From NCBI GenBank assembly GCA_021234155.1, contig JAJEKV010000045.1, positions 126,001-190,000 of the forward strand: a stretch of 64,000 nt of DNA, given 5' to 3'. The position numbers and the translations under genes are program-made. Shown piece after piece: positions 10,707 through 20,757 of the stretch. This DNA is from Isoetes taiwanensis. Its lineage: Eukaryota > Streptophyta > Lycopodiopsida > Isoetales > Isoetaceae. How positions within the stretch are numbered: the stretch's first letter is position 1; every line of letters starts with the position of its first letter. Under the pieces are notes generated by a model. That model saw only the letters and a list, made by a program, of their open reading frames with translations. It was not told the DNA's origin and ran no database searches.

Positions 10707-13700
10707 AAAATTCCGCCTTCACGGGGCCAAGGAAGGAAGGGCGGATAGAAGGAGGGAGCTTTTATTCTTATAAGAATATGAAACCAATGCAAAAACAAGC
10801 TCGTGAAAAGAGTAAAAGACATGATAAATAAAAATAAAAAACGATTTCTGTACCTGCCCATTACTGGTCCATAGTCCATTTAAAAATCAATAATATACTT
10901 ATGTTAGTCCATCTCACGTTGATTTTGGGACATGAGTAGCTCCTGAACCACTTTGTTCACAAAAAATATATGTTGGTCATTATCTTGAGGATTGTATTAA
11001 AATAAATAGCATCAATTATATTATGTCTTCCATGTTTATTCTAGATTTGTGTCTGTGACTTTACAAAATCACATCCTCGAAGTATCTCATATCAAGAAAC
11101 AAATGCAAAAAGAACCAAGGAAAAACATGAAAAACTTTTTCTATAAAACATCAAGATAGACTGCTATCTGCAGTCCAGTTGCAGACCATCATTGGTCCAA
11201 ATGATTGAAAGTTTAAAAATCAATAATGGCATCACTTTAATCAATTTTGATCTCAACTTTCGCATATAGTTTACTTGTATGATTCTCTGTAGGAGAAAAT
11301 TAGTTGACTATGTGAGCTTGCGTAATTTAAGGGTAAGATTGAAGCACAAAGAATTGAGAATTTATGAGGTACTTATGACCAATTGAACCTACATGGACCT
11401 CCACTTACACCTTTCAAAAATCATGTGATCGAAGCTAAAAAGCCATAGTATCATTCTATGGGGCAAAATGGATAAGGCTAGTGAGAGATATATGCTCTAT
11501 ACAATTGGTCTCATGGACCATAAATGGTGATGCATGCTTATATAAATTAAAACCTTAGAAATAACATGCTGCTTTAACATGCAACTAGAGATTTATATTG
11601 CCAAGAAAGGTATGCATCCATGAAAAATATAATATACATGAAAGATAACCTACATGTAACATTATTCTACTTAGATGACAATGCTTTATAGCAGCAACAC
11701 AGATATAAACTTTATGCTAGTAAGAAATAAACAGATTTCTTTGTATTTTTTTTCAATAAGGACATACAACCTATATAAGAGATCTCCATATAAGTCAATG
11801 TTCACATTTTCAACTATTTTATAGGCTTATATGGGGAAAGGTAGTGTCTCTTCCATGAACTAAAGAACCATACATATAATGTCATATGGTCTAATTACAT
11901 ATTGTCATGGCTAAACTTCACAACATTCACTTAATTCATCAATAAACATCACTAAATATGACCATTGTGGAGTTTTGGAGCTATAATTGTGGAGTTGACT
12001 CAACTTTTATACTCTAATGTGTTAATCCTGCAGCTGTACATCATGTTTTAATCCCAAAAATTGCATGGTTACACTCTAGTTACCCTATATGTAAGTTGAT
12101 AAGAGTTATATTCTATGTAGATATAAGTAGAATGCATCACTTATTACCCTCATGGTATTATGGATGGTTGTTATTTGAGCATTTTAACATATACTTGTGT
12201 CACAATTACGTATCATAGATTCTTTTAGTAAATTGTGAGGTTAACATGACTTATGAACACTCCAAAAAATCATAAGACTATAGCTCGTATAGTTAGCAAC
12301 TCATGGCCACAAGAATTAAGTTAAAACTTGTTATAATAAGAGAGAAATAATTCTCGAACCTCAAGCAGCTTTTTTGACCAAAATAGGGTTTGGCGGCTTC
12401 CACCAATGTCAGATGATAGCAAGAAAACATGGAAACATATAAAACTCAATGTGTTCTATGATAAACTACCTCCAACTTTAGCAAGGTTTAGGTCACTTTA
12501 TGCTAGAAAAATTGAAGAAGGCAATTCTGGACTGGTGCAGAAACTGCCAAATTCCCTAATGTTTGAGCAATCACCACAAGGTAGAGGTGACCCCATTGGT
12601 CTTGAAATTCTCAGAGGTCATTAAGAAACAAGTGTTGACTCAAATGGTGGCGGTATAGTTCAAAATCGAAATCTCTGTTATGAGTTACATGGGTTTAAGT
12701 GGCAGAGGTCATGTGGGCCAGTTCTGGTCCATGGATCAGGAATGGTTCCAGGGATCGGTCTAGTGTTAATACATTGTTGATCCTGTCATTAGACAATTTC
12801 AATAACAAAAATGATTACAAAAGCAAATAATGTCTATTCTTGCCAATATTAATATGCGATGTTCATAAAGTTTCACATATGGACGTTAAAGGCCGAGTAA
12901 AAACACATGCTAGGACATTAGCCCAGCAATGCTGGGCACACATTACTAGTTTATTATTTAAAAACTTTATTGAAGTGGTTATGCAAAGGAAGATACTAGC
13001 ACGGCTCATCGACTTGGAAATGGTGGTGAACTTACATTTGCCACAAAGTTTCTAAGTTTCCTTACTTTTTTTTTTTTTTTTTGGTTCTATTATTCGAGTA
13101 AACATAAAAGCTAAGAAATCTTCTATATTGTTTTCATTTTCATTACCAAAAATATGGAAAAGAGCCAACTTTTGACTAAGCCCAATTCGATAAAATAATG
13201 TCTTTTGCTGAGTTGGAGCTTTATCTTGCTCGGCATAATATATGGTTCGTGCACCATACTGATCAAGAAGTAAGTTTATATAACATTATTTATGGAATGA
13301 TATTGATTTGACATTGGTCCTCGATGTCTATTGATAATAATTGTTTTTGCAGATTAGGCGATGAAGAGGGGGGGTGATATCGATCCTCCTAACATGGATT
13401 ACATTAACGATAGCGATCCCCTTGGCATAGAGGGTGATGAGATACGCATGCATGGGGTTTATTTTGATGGAGATGGCGATAGAATTAGTAGTTATCTTGC
13501 TTAAACATGTTGAAGCGGGTTTGGAACATATTTTTGTATATCGTTATTTTGCATCATGTAATCAATTTTTGATTGTATTGTTTTACTCCTTGGAGGTACT
13601 CATTCCCCTTTTTTTATTTCTATTATTATATGGCCTGTGGTAGTAGGTTATCTGAGGCCACAAAGGTGCTTTCAATCTGAGGAGGTACTCAATGCTCATA

Positions 13701-13890
13701 TGTTGGAAATGTTTCCAAGTTTGTAAGGTTATCAATCGCACATTTAAAGCGGTTGAAGCAGTTATTGGGGTCAAAAGTTGCATGCAAACCCCACATGAAC
13801 ACATGTACTAACCATTAAAAATAAGTTATGCTCTATATTTCTAACTTAGGTTTTCCTAAAATCGTGGAGATTGCATTTTAGGGTTTCAAA
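10707..13890. other. AT-rich stretch of unit 2, no gene established
   Basis: Long AT-rich sequence without an intact gene. Near 12,406 a short ATG frame (about 72 codons, MSDDSKKTWKHIKLN…) is frameshifted in the unit 3 copy. Near 13,370-13,500 a short acidic frame (LDDEGGGDIDPPNMDS… as read in unit 3) follows a possible GTAAG…GCAG intron and might be the C-terminus of a decayed gene. A segment at about 12,769-12,965 recurs at 59,909-60,095 outside the array. Confidence 0.5.
12769..12965. repeat. Dispersed repeat shared with 59.9 kb (unit 2 copy)
   Basis: Starts at aatacattg and runs through …gacgttaaaggcc…agctaggacattagc to the acacattactagt region. The same order of words with about 15-20% differences is seen at 59,909-60,095, where it directly follows the broken end of the L1 element. 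The family is unknown, and no terminal repeats were identified. Confidence 0.6.
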
Positions 13891-13896
13891 CCTAGC

Positions 13897-14127
13897 ATGG
13901 AGCTTATATGCGAGAATGCTTGCCGGCTGGATGCAAATCCGGTAAGGAACTCCTTAATCAAACTTATTTTTTGCACGATGGGTATGCACAACTCTCATCT
14001 GGCTGGGATGGGCGTATTGCATGTTCATCTGGGCACTCAAGCCAGTTCCCAAAACTTTCTTGCACTAAAAGTCGAAAATAGCTTTGCCCATGTACAGCAT
14101 TCGCTTTCATGGATTGGGGAAGCGTGA
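13897..14127 (+). CDS. Small unrecognised ATG frame (unit 2 copy, shortened)
   Basis: Starts with an ATG (MELICENACRLDANP…) a few bases after a TTTTAGGGTTTCAAACC stretch that resembles the telobox of plant 5' leaders. The codons after DANP could also be read as an intron, because GTAAGG follows. The equivalent at 28,469-28,765 is longer (98 codons) because this copy has one extra A near 14,066. No domain is recognised. It may be a chance frame or a decayed first exon. Confidence 0.15.
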   Translation: MELICENACRLDANPVRNSLIKLIFCTMGMHNSHLAGMGVLHVHLGTQASSQNFLALKVENSFAHVQHSLSWIGEA

Positions 14128-14796
14128 TGCAGTTGTCTATGCATCCATGGCAATCCTTCCTATTTTTGCACAGGCAAGCCAAGCCGCAGATTAGAGTAGT
14201 AAGGTTGTTGTTTCTATGGGAGAAGGATTTCTTTAGCGAAGGGAAGAACAAAATAGAGATCTATGATGTTGCTACACTATGGTTGCAGTTGCATACAATA
14301 ATGTTAAAAACATGGTGGTCTGCCCAAGCGATGTGGCCTCCAACAAGCTTCCTACAATCGATGCCTATGAGCTCAATGAACAAATTCGGGTTTGAGGGAT
14401 TTATTATCTATGCTACTTAAATCATTCAAAGTTTTTGAAGGCAAAGTTACATTGCATTGCTTATAGGAAATTGCTCTTAAAATATGGGCTGGATCTATTT
14501 ATGAACTGAGGAGATATTATAGCTATTAAAATAAACTTGTTCTTGCTTGCCCATTTTTAAGGTTTTGCCATATCAGTGATATGATGCTTGTAAAGTTCAT
14601 TTCTATGTTTCTTGTAGCTTATGCTTCAAAACAATTTTTAATCTATAGGCTTTTGATTATTCGTTTAATCCAGTCAATGAGTTGTTAGATCTGCGAGCTA
14701 AAAAATGTCTATATCTTGCTGCAGACACCAATTGATACTGCATTTTTCATTCATCTTCTCATTTCTGCTGTTATCTTTCTGTGTATCAATCAGAGT
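13951..14796. other. Non-coding flank of LINE-A in unit 2
   Basis: Copy of 1-852. No supported gene. Short frames here match the unit 3 copy closely, but they have no recognised family and no consistent ends. Confidence 0.5.
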
Positions 14797-14847
14797 GAAG
14801 GAAGGAAGGAAGGAAGGAAGGAAGGAAGATATTTTTATCGTCCACGG

Positions 14848-14861
14848 AGACCAATCGGTCT
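14848..14861 (-). other. Conserved LINE 3' hairpin (LINE-A copy 2)
   Basis: Sense strand AGACC-GATT-GGTCT, all Watson-Crick, followed by CC-GTGGACGATAAAAA and then the (TTCC)n tail. Identical to the unit 3 copy. Confidence 0.65.
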
Positions 14862-15041
14862 ATGGGACCCAATACAAAAACGCAGCAAGCGGATTACTAC
14901 CCGGATTAAAAAACCCCCGCCCCGAAGGGTTTTTGAGGGAAAAACCGTGGCAGCAATCAGCCTGCTGACAAACTGTCCTAGTATATAAAATGCAAAAACA
15001 CACAAATATATACACTCATGTACCGCACCCGTAGTGCCTAA

Positions 15042-15347
15042 TCAGCGGGCAACCAGGCGGGGGCAAAGGTGAGCTCGCAGGTCCAGTACCTCCTGAATGT
15101 ACGACCCCAGGGCACGTACTGACGGTGTGTTCATCAGCAGATGTAGGGGCAAGTCCGGCCGTACTAAGGGAGCATATCTAGCCCGGATCTGACTGAACGC
15201 TAGGCAACTCTGGAAAGTGTGAGACTCATCCTCACTGGCACCCGTTTGACAGCACTGACAGAGCCTGTCCTGGCGGGGCTCCCCAATGCACCTGCCCATC
15301 TCGATGCGAAGATGGTGGGCACCTGACACCTGTGCGAATGGAGGCAA
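15042..15347 (-). pseudogene. LINE-A copy 2 ORF2 C-terminus with zinc knuckle
   Basis: About 100 codons corresponding to the end of a LINE ORF2. It contains HHLRIEMGR, then a C-x2-C…H-x4-C knuckle (CQCCQTGASEDESHTFQSC), then IRARYAPLV and LGSYIQEV. The order and motifs match the better preserved LINE-B frame at 45,371-45,778. It lies just upstream of the LINE 3' untranslated region. The frame is open only as a fragment. Confidence 0.75.
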
Positions 15348-15469
15348 TGAGTCTGCGCTTTTTCAGGGGCAGCTGTGAACGCAGGTAGAGCTGTGGGCCC
15401 CAGGCTAACACGGGGTTGATGTGCTCCTTGGAATGGGCCGTTTTGACCTGCTCTAGAGCGCCGGGGTCT

Positions 15470-15636
15470 TTTACTTTCTAGCGTTTGGCTAAAGAGCTCT
15501 AGGTTTGGTGCAGTTCCGGAAAAAGTTAAGCTAAAATTATTATTTTTTTCCCAATTTTTTCCATTTACTTTAGCCAATTTTTTTCGAAAATGTGCTAAAA
15601 AATCGCCAAATAGCTAAGTTTAGCCCTTAAATTATA
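15470..15636. mobile_element. MITE-like insertion inside LINE-A copy 2
   Basis: Same insertion as at 1,470-1,636 (gcgtttggctaaagagctc … gtttagcccttaaatta), absent in copy 3. The right flank differs from copy 1, so the two copies have diverged around it. Confidence 0.5.
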
Positions 15637-17528
15637 CTCTCGTGGTACATCACGATCGTCCTGTGTCCACACTGCGCACATTGTGCTCTGCCCGCGTTCC
15701 ATCTGGCCGGACCACTGATCTCTCTCTTACCCCTCAGCGGGCCACGAGCAAGCGTCCGGGTACTCACCGTAGGGCTGTCCACGATCGTCCTCTGTGTCCA
15801 CACGTGCGCGCTTTTGTGCTCCCGCGTTCCATCTGGCGGACCACTGATCTCTCTTACCCCTCCAACAGGCCCTGAGCCGTTGCGGGCCCATTGCCATAGC
15901 GTAAGCCAGGTGCGGGAGCCGAGCATAACCCATAGTAACCACTTTTTGAAAATAGACGATGTGTCTATCAAGGGCTGCCACTGAAGCGGCAAGAATCCAG
16001 TTTCTGCTGGCAGTAGTCGATAGGGAATTTGAAGGTTTCACCCAAGTGCCCGTGCCAAAATGCCTTACGCACCTGCTCCAAGTCATTCAGTAAGCCAAAG
16101 AGGCGACCGGGCCCCAAAACCGACCCGTTATAGAAGGGCGGGGCTCGACCCGGTGCAAACAGGATGACTGATGGCCCCAATCATAGAGCTCGCCTTGTAT
16201 TTGTTGTTCTGCATGGCATAAAGCTTTCCGGCCTTTGTCACCATAGCGAATAATAGCCTCCCCAACAGAGAGAGGAGGGTACTCCACCCCTAGGTACTTG
16301 TAGGTGGGGTGACCTCCACAGTTGCCCCCCGATATGTGAGTCACGGGGCGTGGGGTGGCATGAAGAGGATATGAGAACCACCCTGGTCTTGGCAGATTCA
16401 CGCGCATGTCCGTAGCCCACGTAATGTGTCTAGGGCATCGGATGAGGCGCATAGCAAGGGTGTGGGCGAAAGGCCAACATCGCCCCGCGATAGATGAGTG
16501 GCGGATGACACGGTGCAAAAGCCGTATGCCATCCCCATGCCGGTAAGCCCGGGGCTCTAAGCGATCAATGTAGAGGCCAAAAGTGTTGGTGAGAGGGGCA
16601 ACCTGCCGGACCCCGATACTCTTGGTGAATGCTTGGCCCGTCCGGATGCATCCTGCCAAAACAACTCTCATACGGCCTTTGTATATGCACGGCCCGGCAG
16701 CCCGGTTAATGATCTAGCCCATAGCTTTTCAGGGGCCAGGTATCAAAAGCCAGCGAAGTCCATAAAAGCGACAATACAAGTCTGCCCGATGGTTCCGGTG
16801 TCTTCAATCGGTGCCGCCCGGTGTAAAGATATGGTCAATCATTGAGTGGCGGGGTCTAAAGCCTACTTGCGTGAGGGCTCGCACATCTGCGCCTCTGCCT
16901 AGCGTCAAGCTAGCTGCTTTCGAGAATGCCGATAGCGGTTTGGCAAATCTTGAAGCCCGACCATGATCGTCCGTTAATTGGCAGGAGCGGTGTGGGTCGC
17001 CCACCTTGTGAATGAGAACAACTGCTTGTGGTCCATTGTCGGAAACCTTCTGCGCAATGCTCTGTTGAGCAGGGTAGTGAGGATCGGCACCGGCCTGCCC
17101 GCCCATTTGAGTAACTTCGGCACGCATACCATCGAGGGTCGGTTTGCCTTCCCATTAGCCGGCCGTTGCGGACCCTCCACAGCAGCCTCCCTGCGAGAAC
17201 CAATGGGGGCCATCACGTGGGGGTATGGGCGTCTGGCGTCCACGGTGGGTCATAGAGCTGGCGCAAATCTTTGTTCCCCCGGCGGGTGTGATGTCCCAGC
17301 CAGAAAAATTTTGGGCTGGCCTTTGAAGCACTCGCCAAAAGGTTAGAGGATGAGTGTCAGCCGGGCGAACATCTCCCCACGATGCGGCAAGGTACGGCGC
17401 CTTTGTCTCCTTCGGATGGGCGCGGGATGCGTGTGGTGGCTGCATGGCGAGTACACGGATCGAGAATGTGGCCGGGCTGCCACTTGCATTCTTTACACTC
17501 GCATCAAACCATCGGTTCTGCGGAAATG

Positions 17529-18135
17529 TTATTGACCACTGGCGGCGGCAAAGGGGGCGCCAAAGCACATAATAAAGCGCATCCGTAATAGCAAAGTCGG
17601 TAGTGCATGCTGCTTTGCTCTAGTGTGGGGGTCCGGAGAATTCTGGGGGGCGTCCATGAGCATCTCGGCGTTGTCCTCTGCCTGCTCATAATCTAGTCGC
17701 AACTGAGGATGGCGAGGGGCTGGCGTAGTGGGGGTTCTGGCGGCTTGCCAAACCAGGTCCAAATAAAGTGGGAGGTGATCTGAGTCGATCTCCTCATCCC
17801 GACTGTCTGTGCCCACCCGGAAACGACTGATGAGATGTATATCTTGCGCAACTACGAGCACATAGTCCACTACACTAGACCCTCCCCGATTATCACATGC
17901 GCATGTGCACTTATGAATCGGGCCCCGTGACAGAGCCATTGCAAATTATCAGGTCAAAAATACCACATAGCAGGAGCAATTGTCTGCCAAACCGAGTGAC
18001 CTGGCTGTCATCCGAGCCTCGTGGCCAGGTTGCTTCTGTGGGACATAGCTGCAGGACATCGTCAGCGAGGGGGTCAAGTCTCATGGGCGAAGGGGATAAC
18101 CTAAAAGATCCCATGACACTTGCTAATGCTTCCAT
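17529..18135 (-). pseudogene. LINE-A copy 2 endonuclease, distal half
   Basis: Two overlapping frames (17,529-17,939 and 17,911-18,135) together give the distal part of the endonuclease/exonuclease/phosphatase domain: VTRFGRQLLLLCGIFDLIICNG, then GGSSVVDYVLVVAQDIHLI, then EEIDSDHLPLYLDLVW. The SDH triplet is the conserved catalytic Asp-His block of LINE endonucleases. The N-terminal half with the catalytic Glu is missing because the element is 5'-truncated. One frameshift separates the two frames. Confidence 0.75.
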
Positions 18136-19008
18136 AATTACCCAATAGGTTAATTTTTGGTTGGTTCACTGCAGGTAACATCATCTTTTACTCTTTGCAT
18201 TGATATGTTTACCTGTCAATTCATTGGAGCATCTCTCTTGGAGTCCTACTTCGGATATTGGGAGGGACTTACACTTTACTTTTGTAAACCGTTACTTGTA
18301 TCTTAAAAATGAATTATGTAATTTCTTTTCACTTGAATTTTGATCTGAAACATTAACGTATTTAAATTTCAAAGGCATGCTGGAATAAATGAACTTTATT
18401 GCTTCCAATGGTCTTTTGCTGAAAAAAGATTTAAACTTGTCATTTATTTGACTTATGTCTTGTTGTCTACTTCTTCTATTTTATCCATGATAATCAAGTT
18501 AATATTTAGATGTATATATTGCACCTATACTATCTAAGGCTGCTAATTGGACGCTAATTTCTAAAATTGGATTTTGGTTGTAGAAGTCTTGGGTTCAAGA
18601 CTTAAGGGTTTTTTTTTTTTTAATCTAATTTATTTGCAATTGACACATGTGACGATGAACCATGGTAAAATTAATAATCACTTGTGATGGGTGACAACTG
18701 CAAATATATGCAGCATGTAAATTAATTTGTCACGGGCGACAACTACGATCTGTCATACGTCACAAGTTGTACTAGTAACGTGTTACAAAATAATATTTTG
18801 TAACGTGTTATACAGTTATTTTGTTTATAACGCGTCACAAATCACCTTTTATTATGCAAAAAAAAAAAAAAACTTATTAATGTATTTTCCGTTACAAAAA
18901 ATGTGACAAACTATATTATATTCTACTGGTTTTGCAGAAAGTGTGGACCCGCAAAATCTGATCGTTTTGAAGATGGTAAGCATTCGATCCTTATATCGAT
19001 TTTTTTTC

Positions 19009-19045
<37 letters not shown>

Positions 19046-19988
19046 TTGTCTCTTCATAAGCTATAGCCGTTTGATTCCAACAAAAGCTTTGAATCTTTGT
19101 TTCAACTGAAGTCCAATAATTTTCTCTAGCGCCTACTTCAATCAAGTACTAGTTTTATTCAATTTTAGGCTCCAGTATAAAATCAACTTTTTTTTTTAAG
19201 TTCGTCCCTAAACCAATTCAGAGCATTGTGTCGTCTTTTTTGAAAAATATGTACAGTACAAATCTAATTTCATGCATTCCAATAGAGCTATGGCATAATT
19301 CTACCCAAAATTTCAAGAAAATGCATAGGATTTACCCATTTTGGCGCAAATCTTGTCAAAGCGGCATCAAAACCTCTCATTCTAGAACCTCACATTCAAT
19401 GCTTTGTTGCAAAATTTGAGGCAAAAAGTCAAATTTTGGTGGATGGAGAAGCTATTAACACCCAAGTTTCTTTGGAATTTGTTTCTTTACATTAATGAGT
19501 TGACGGGGATGTTTGAACTAATTGTCACAAGTTTCTCAGTATTTAATTTCATATCTTGCATTGTACTCAAAAGTTACACCTATTTTCTGGTTGTTTTTTG
19601 TATTATGGTATAGAAAATTATTTGTTCTTGCCATTTAAATAGGTGACCTATATGTCGTGTTCTGTGTGGTATCTTAACTTGGCAAGTATTGTTAACCCAT
19701 TTACAATAAAAGTTTCAGATGGCTTTTGCTCTAATACATTCTTGATAAAGGTTCTACTGATGCTTTGAGGGATGCAGCAGATCACAACCCATTATTTTAT
19801 CTTACATAAAGAATTTAGCTATGTTTCACAGCAAACATTTGCTTATACTTCAACTACTAAATTGGAATGCAAAAACTTCTGCAGTCAAAATACAGATTCT
19901 GTTTTGCAGCATATGGTAATTGTCACTTGGCCTTATAATATCGAACACACAAAGTTAAACAAAATGTTTGATCAAGACTGAAACAATA
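18136..19988. other. AT-rich non-coding stretch of unit 2, first part
   Basis: Copy of 4,102-5,936. It has an inverted GTAACGTGTTAC-type repeat near 18,776-18,812, a T run near 19,013-19,042 that is longer than in unit 1, and no supported gene. A 69-codon ATG frame at 19,772-19,981 is identical in all three units but has no recognisable family. Confidence 0.5.
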
Positions 19989-20757
19989 ATCCCATCGATC
20001 CGAGCCATCGGATCGCCATTCTGGGAAGGGACGAGCGCCTATATTAGGCCATTTCCATTTTGGCTCGGTTATCGGCGTCTTCTCACAGCAGCTTCCTTCC
20101 TTCTCTTAGCTTCCCTCCCTTCCCGCCCTGCTCAGTTGGGAGGCGTCTGTTTCATTTGTGTTTTTAGGCCTTGCACTTTTGTTGTTGTTCACTTTGCATT
20201 TACTATAATTATATTTTTTCATATGTTATTTTCCACCCGTTGGGTGATGCTTTCTCCACTTTTCAGGTGATGCTATCTCCGCTTGTGGGTGATGCTATTT
20301 ATTTCCACCTTGAGGGTGACGCTATTTATTTCCACCTTGAAGGTGATGCTGTTTATTTCCACCTTGGCGGTGATGCTATTTATTTCCACCTTGAGGGTGA
20401 TGCTATTTATTTCCACCTTGATGCTTCTCTACCTTTTTGCGTGCTGCTTTTTATGTTTCTCATTTGCTCTTCTTTACAGGTTTTTGATTGTGCGGCTTGC
20501 CTTGTCCCTGCCATGCATGGTCGTTTTTCTAACCATTCACGGGTATTTTTTGGGTTCATTTGAGTTGCTGCAGCTTTTCCGCGGTCTTCTGGGGTCCTAC
20601 TATATTTGTGTTCGCCATCAACCCACCTTTTCGGCTCTCCAGGCAACACATTCGGGGATTCTGCCGTCTTCTGGGGTCCTGCTATATTTCTGTTCGCCAT
20701 CAATCCATCTCCTTCGGTTTTCCAGGCAACACATTCAAGGTTGTTGGCGACTTCAAG
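19989..20757. other. Unit-2-specific replacement segment
   Basis: Replaces about 290 bp present in units 1 (5,937-6,225) and 3 (34,306-34,590). It begins with ATCGATCCGAGCCATCGGAT, then a GC-rich stretch with CTATATTAGG and a pyrimidine-rich leader, as in a promoter and 5' UTR. The 27-bp minisatellite follows, then a ~87-bp tandem duplication (about 20,581 and 20,667; gtcttctggggtcct…ccaggcaacacattc). It rejoins the unit at aggcagtagcagctcagcc, which is also in unit 3. It is probably a captured gene promoter or a transposon end. Confidence 0.7.
20288..20422 (+). repeat. 27-bp minisatellite, 5 copies
   Basis: Five contiguous 27-bp units starting GGTGATGCTATTTATTTCC, with 1-3 differences each. 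Because 27 is divisible by three, one frame stays open and reads GDAIYFHLE repeated five times (with V and G variants). Degenerate GGTGATGCT half-units precede it at about 20,240-20,287. I take the open frame as a consequence of the period, not as proof of a protein. Confidence 0.85.

Larger units (their letters stand above)
14797..18135 (-). mobile_element. LINE-A copy 2, 5'-truncated non-LTR retrotransposon
   Basis: Minus-strand LINE with a (GGAA)8 tail (14,797-14,828), the conserved 3' hairpin (14,848-14,861), a C-terminal zinc-knuckle region (15,042-15,347), reverse-transcriptase remnants including a YKYLGVEYPP block (about 16,260-16,310), and the distal endonuclease (17,529-18,135) with an intact SDH block. 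Two features distinguish it from copy 3: a ~165-bp MITE-like insertion (about 15,470-15,636), and a ~125-bp tandem duplication (about 15,653-15,875) in which the cacgatcgtcct…tctggc…accactgatctctct block occurs twice. It lacks the 5' half of the endonuclease and ORF1. Confidence 0.8.

Noticed and set aside
13370-13506. Acidic frame after a possible GTAAG…GCAG intron, perhaps the C-terminus of a hAT-type transposase
   Set aside because: The frame before the donor that looks most protein-like does not join in phase, and I cannot match it to a specific family, so it is only noted in the stretch description.
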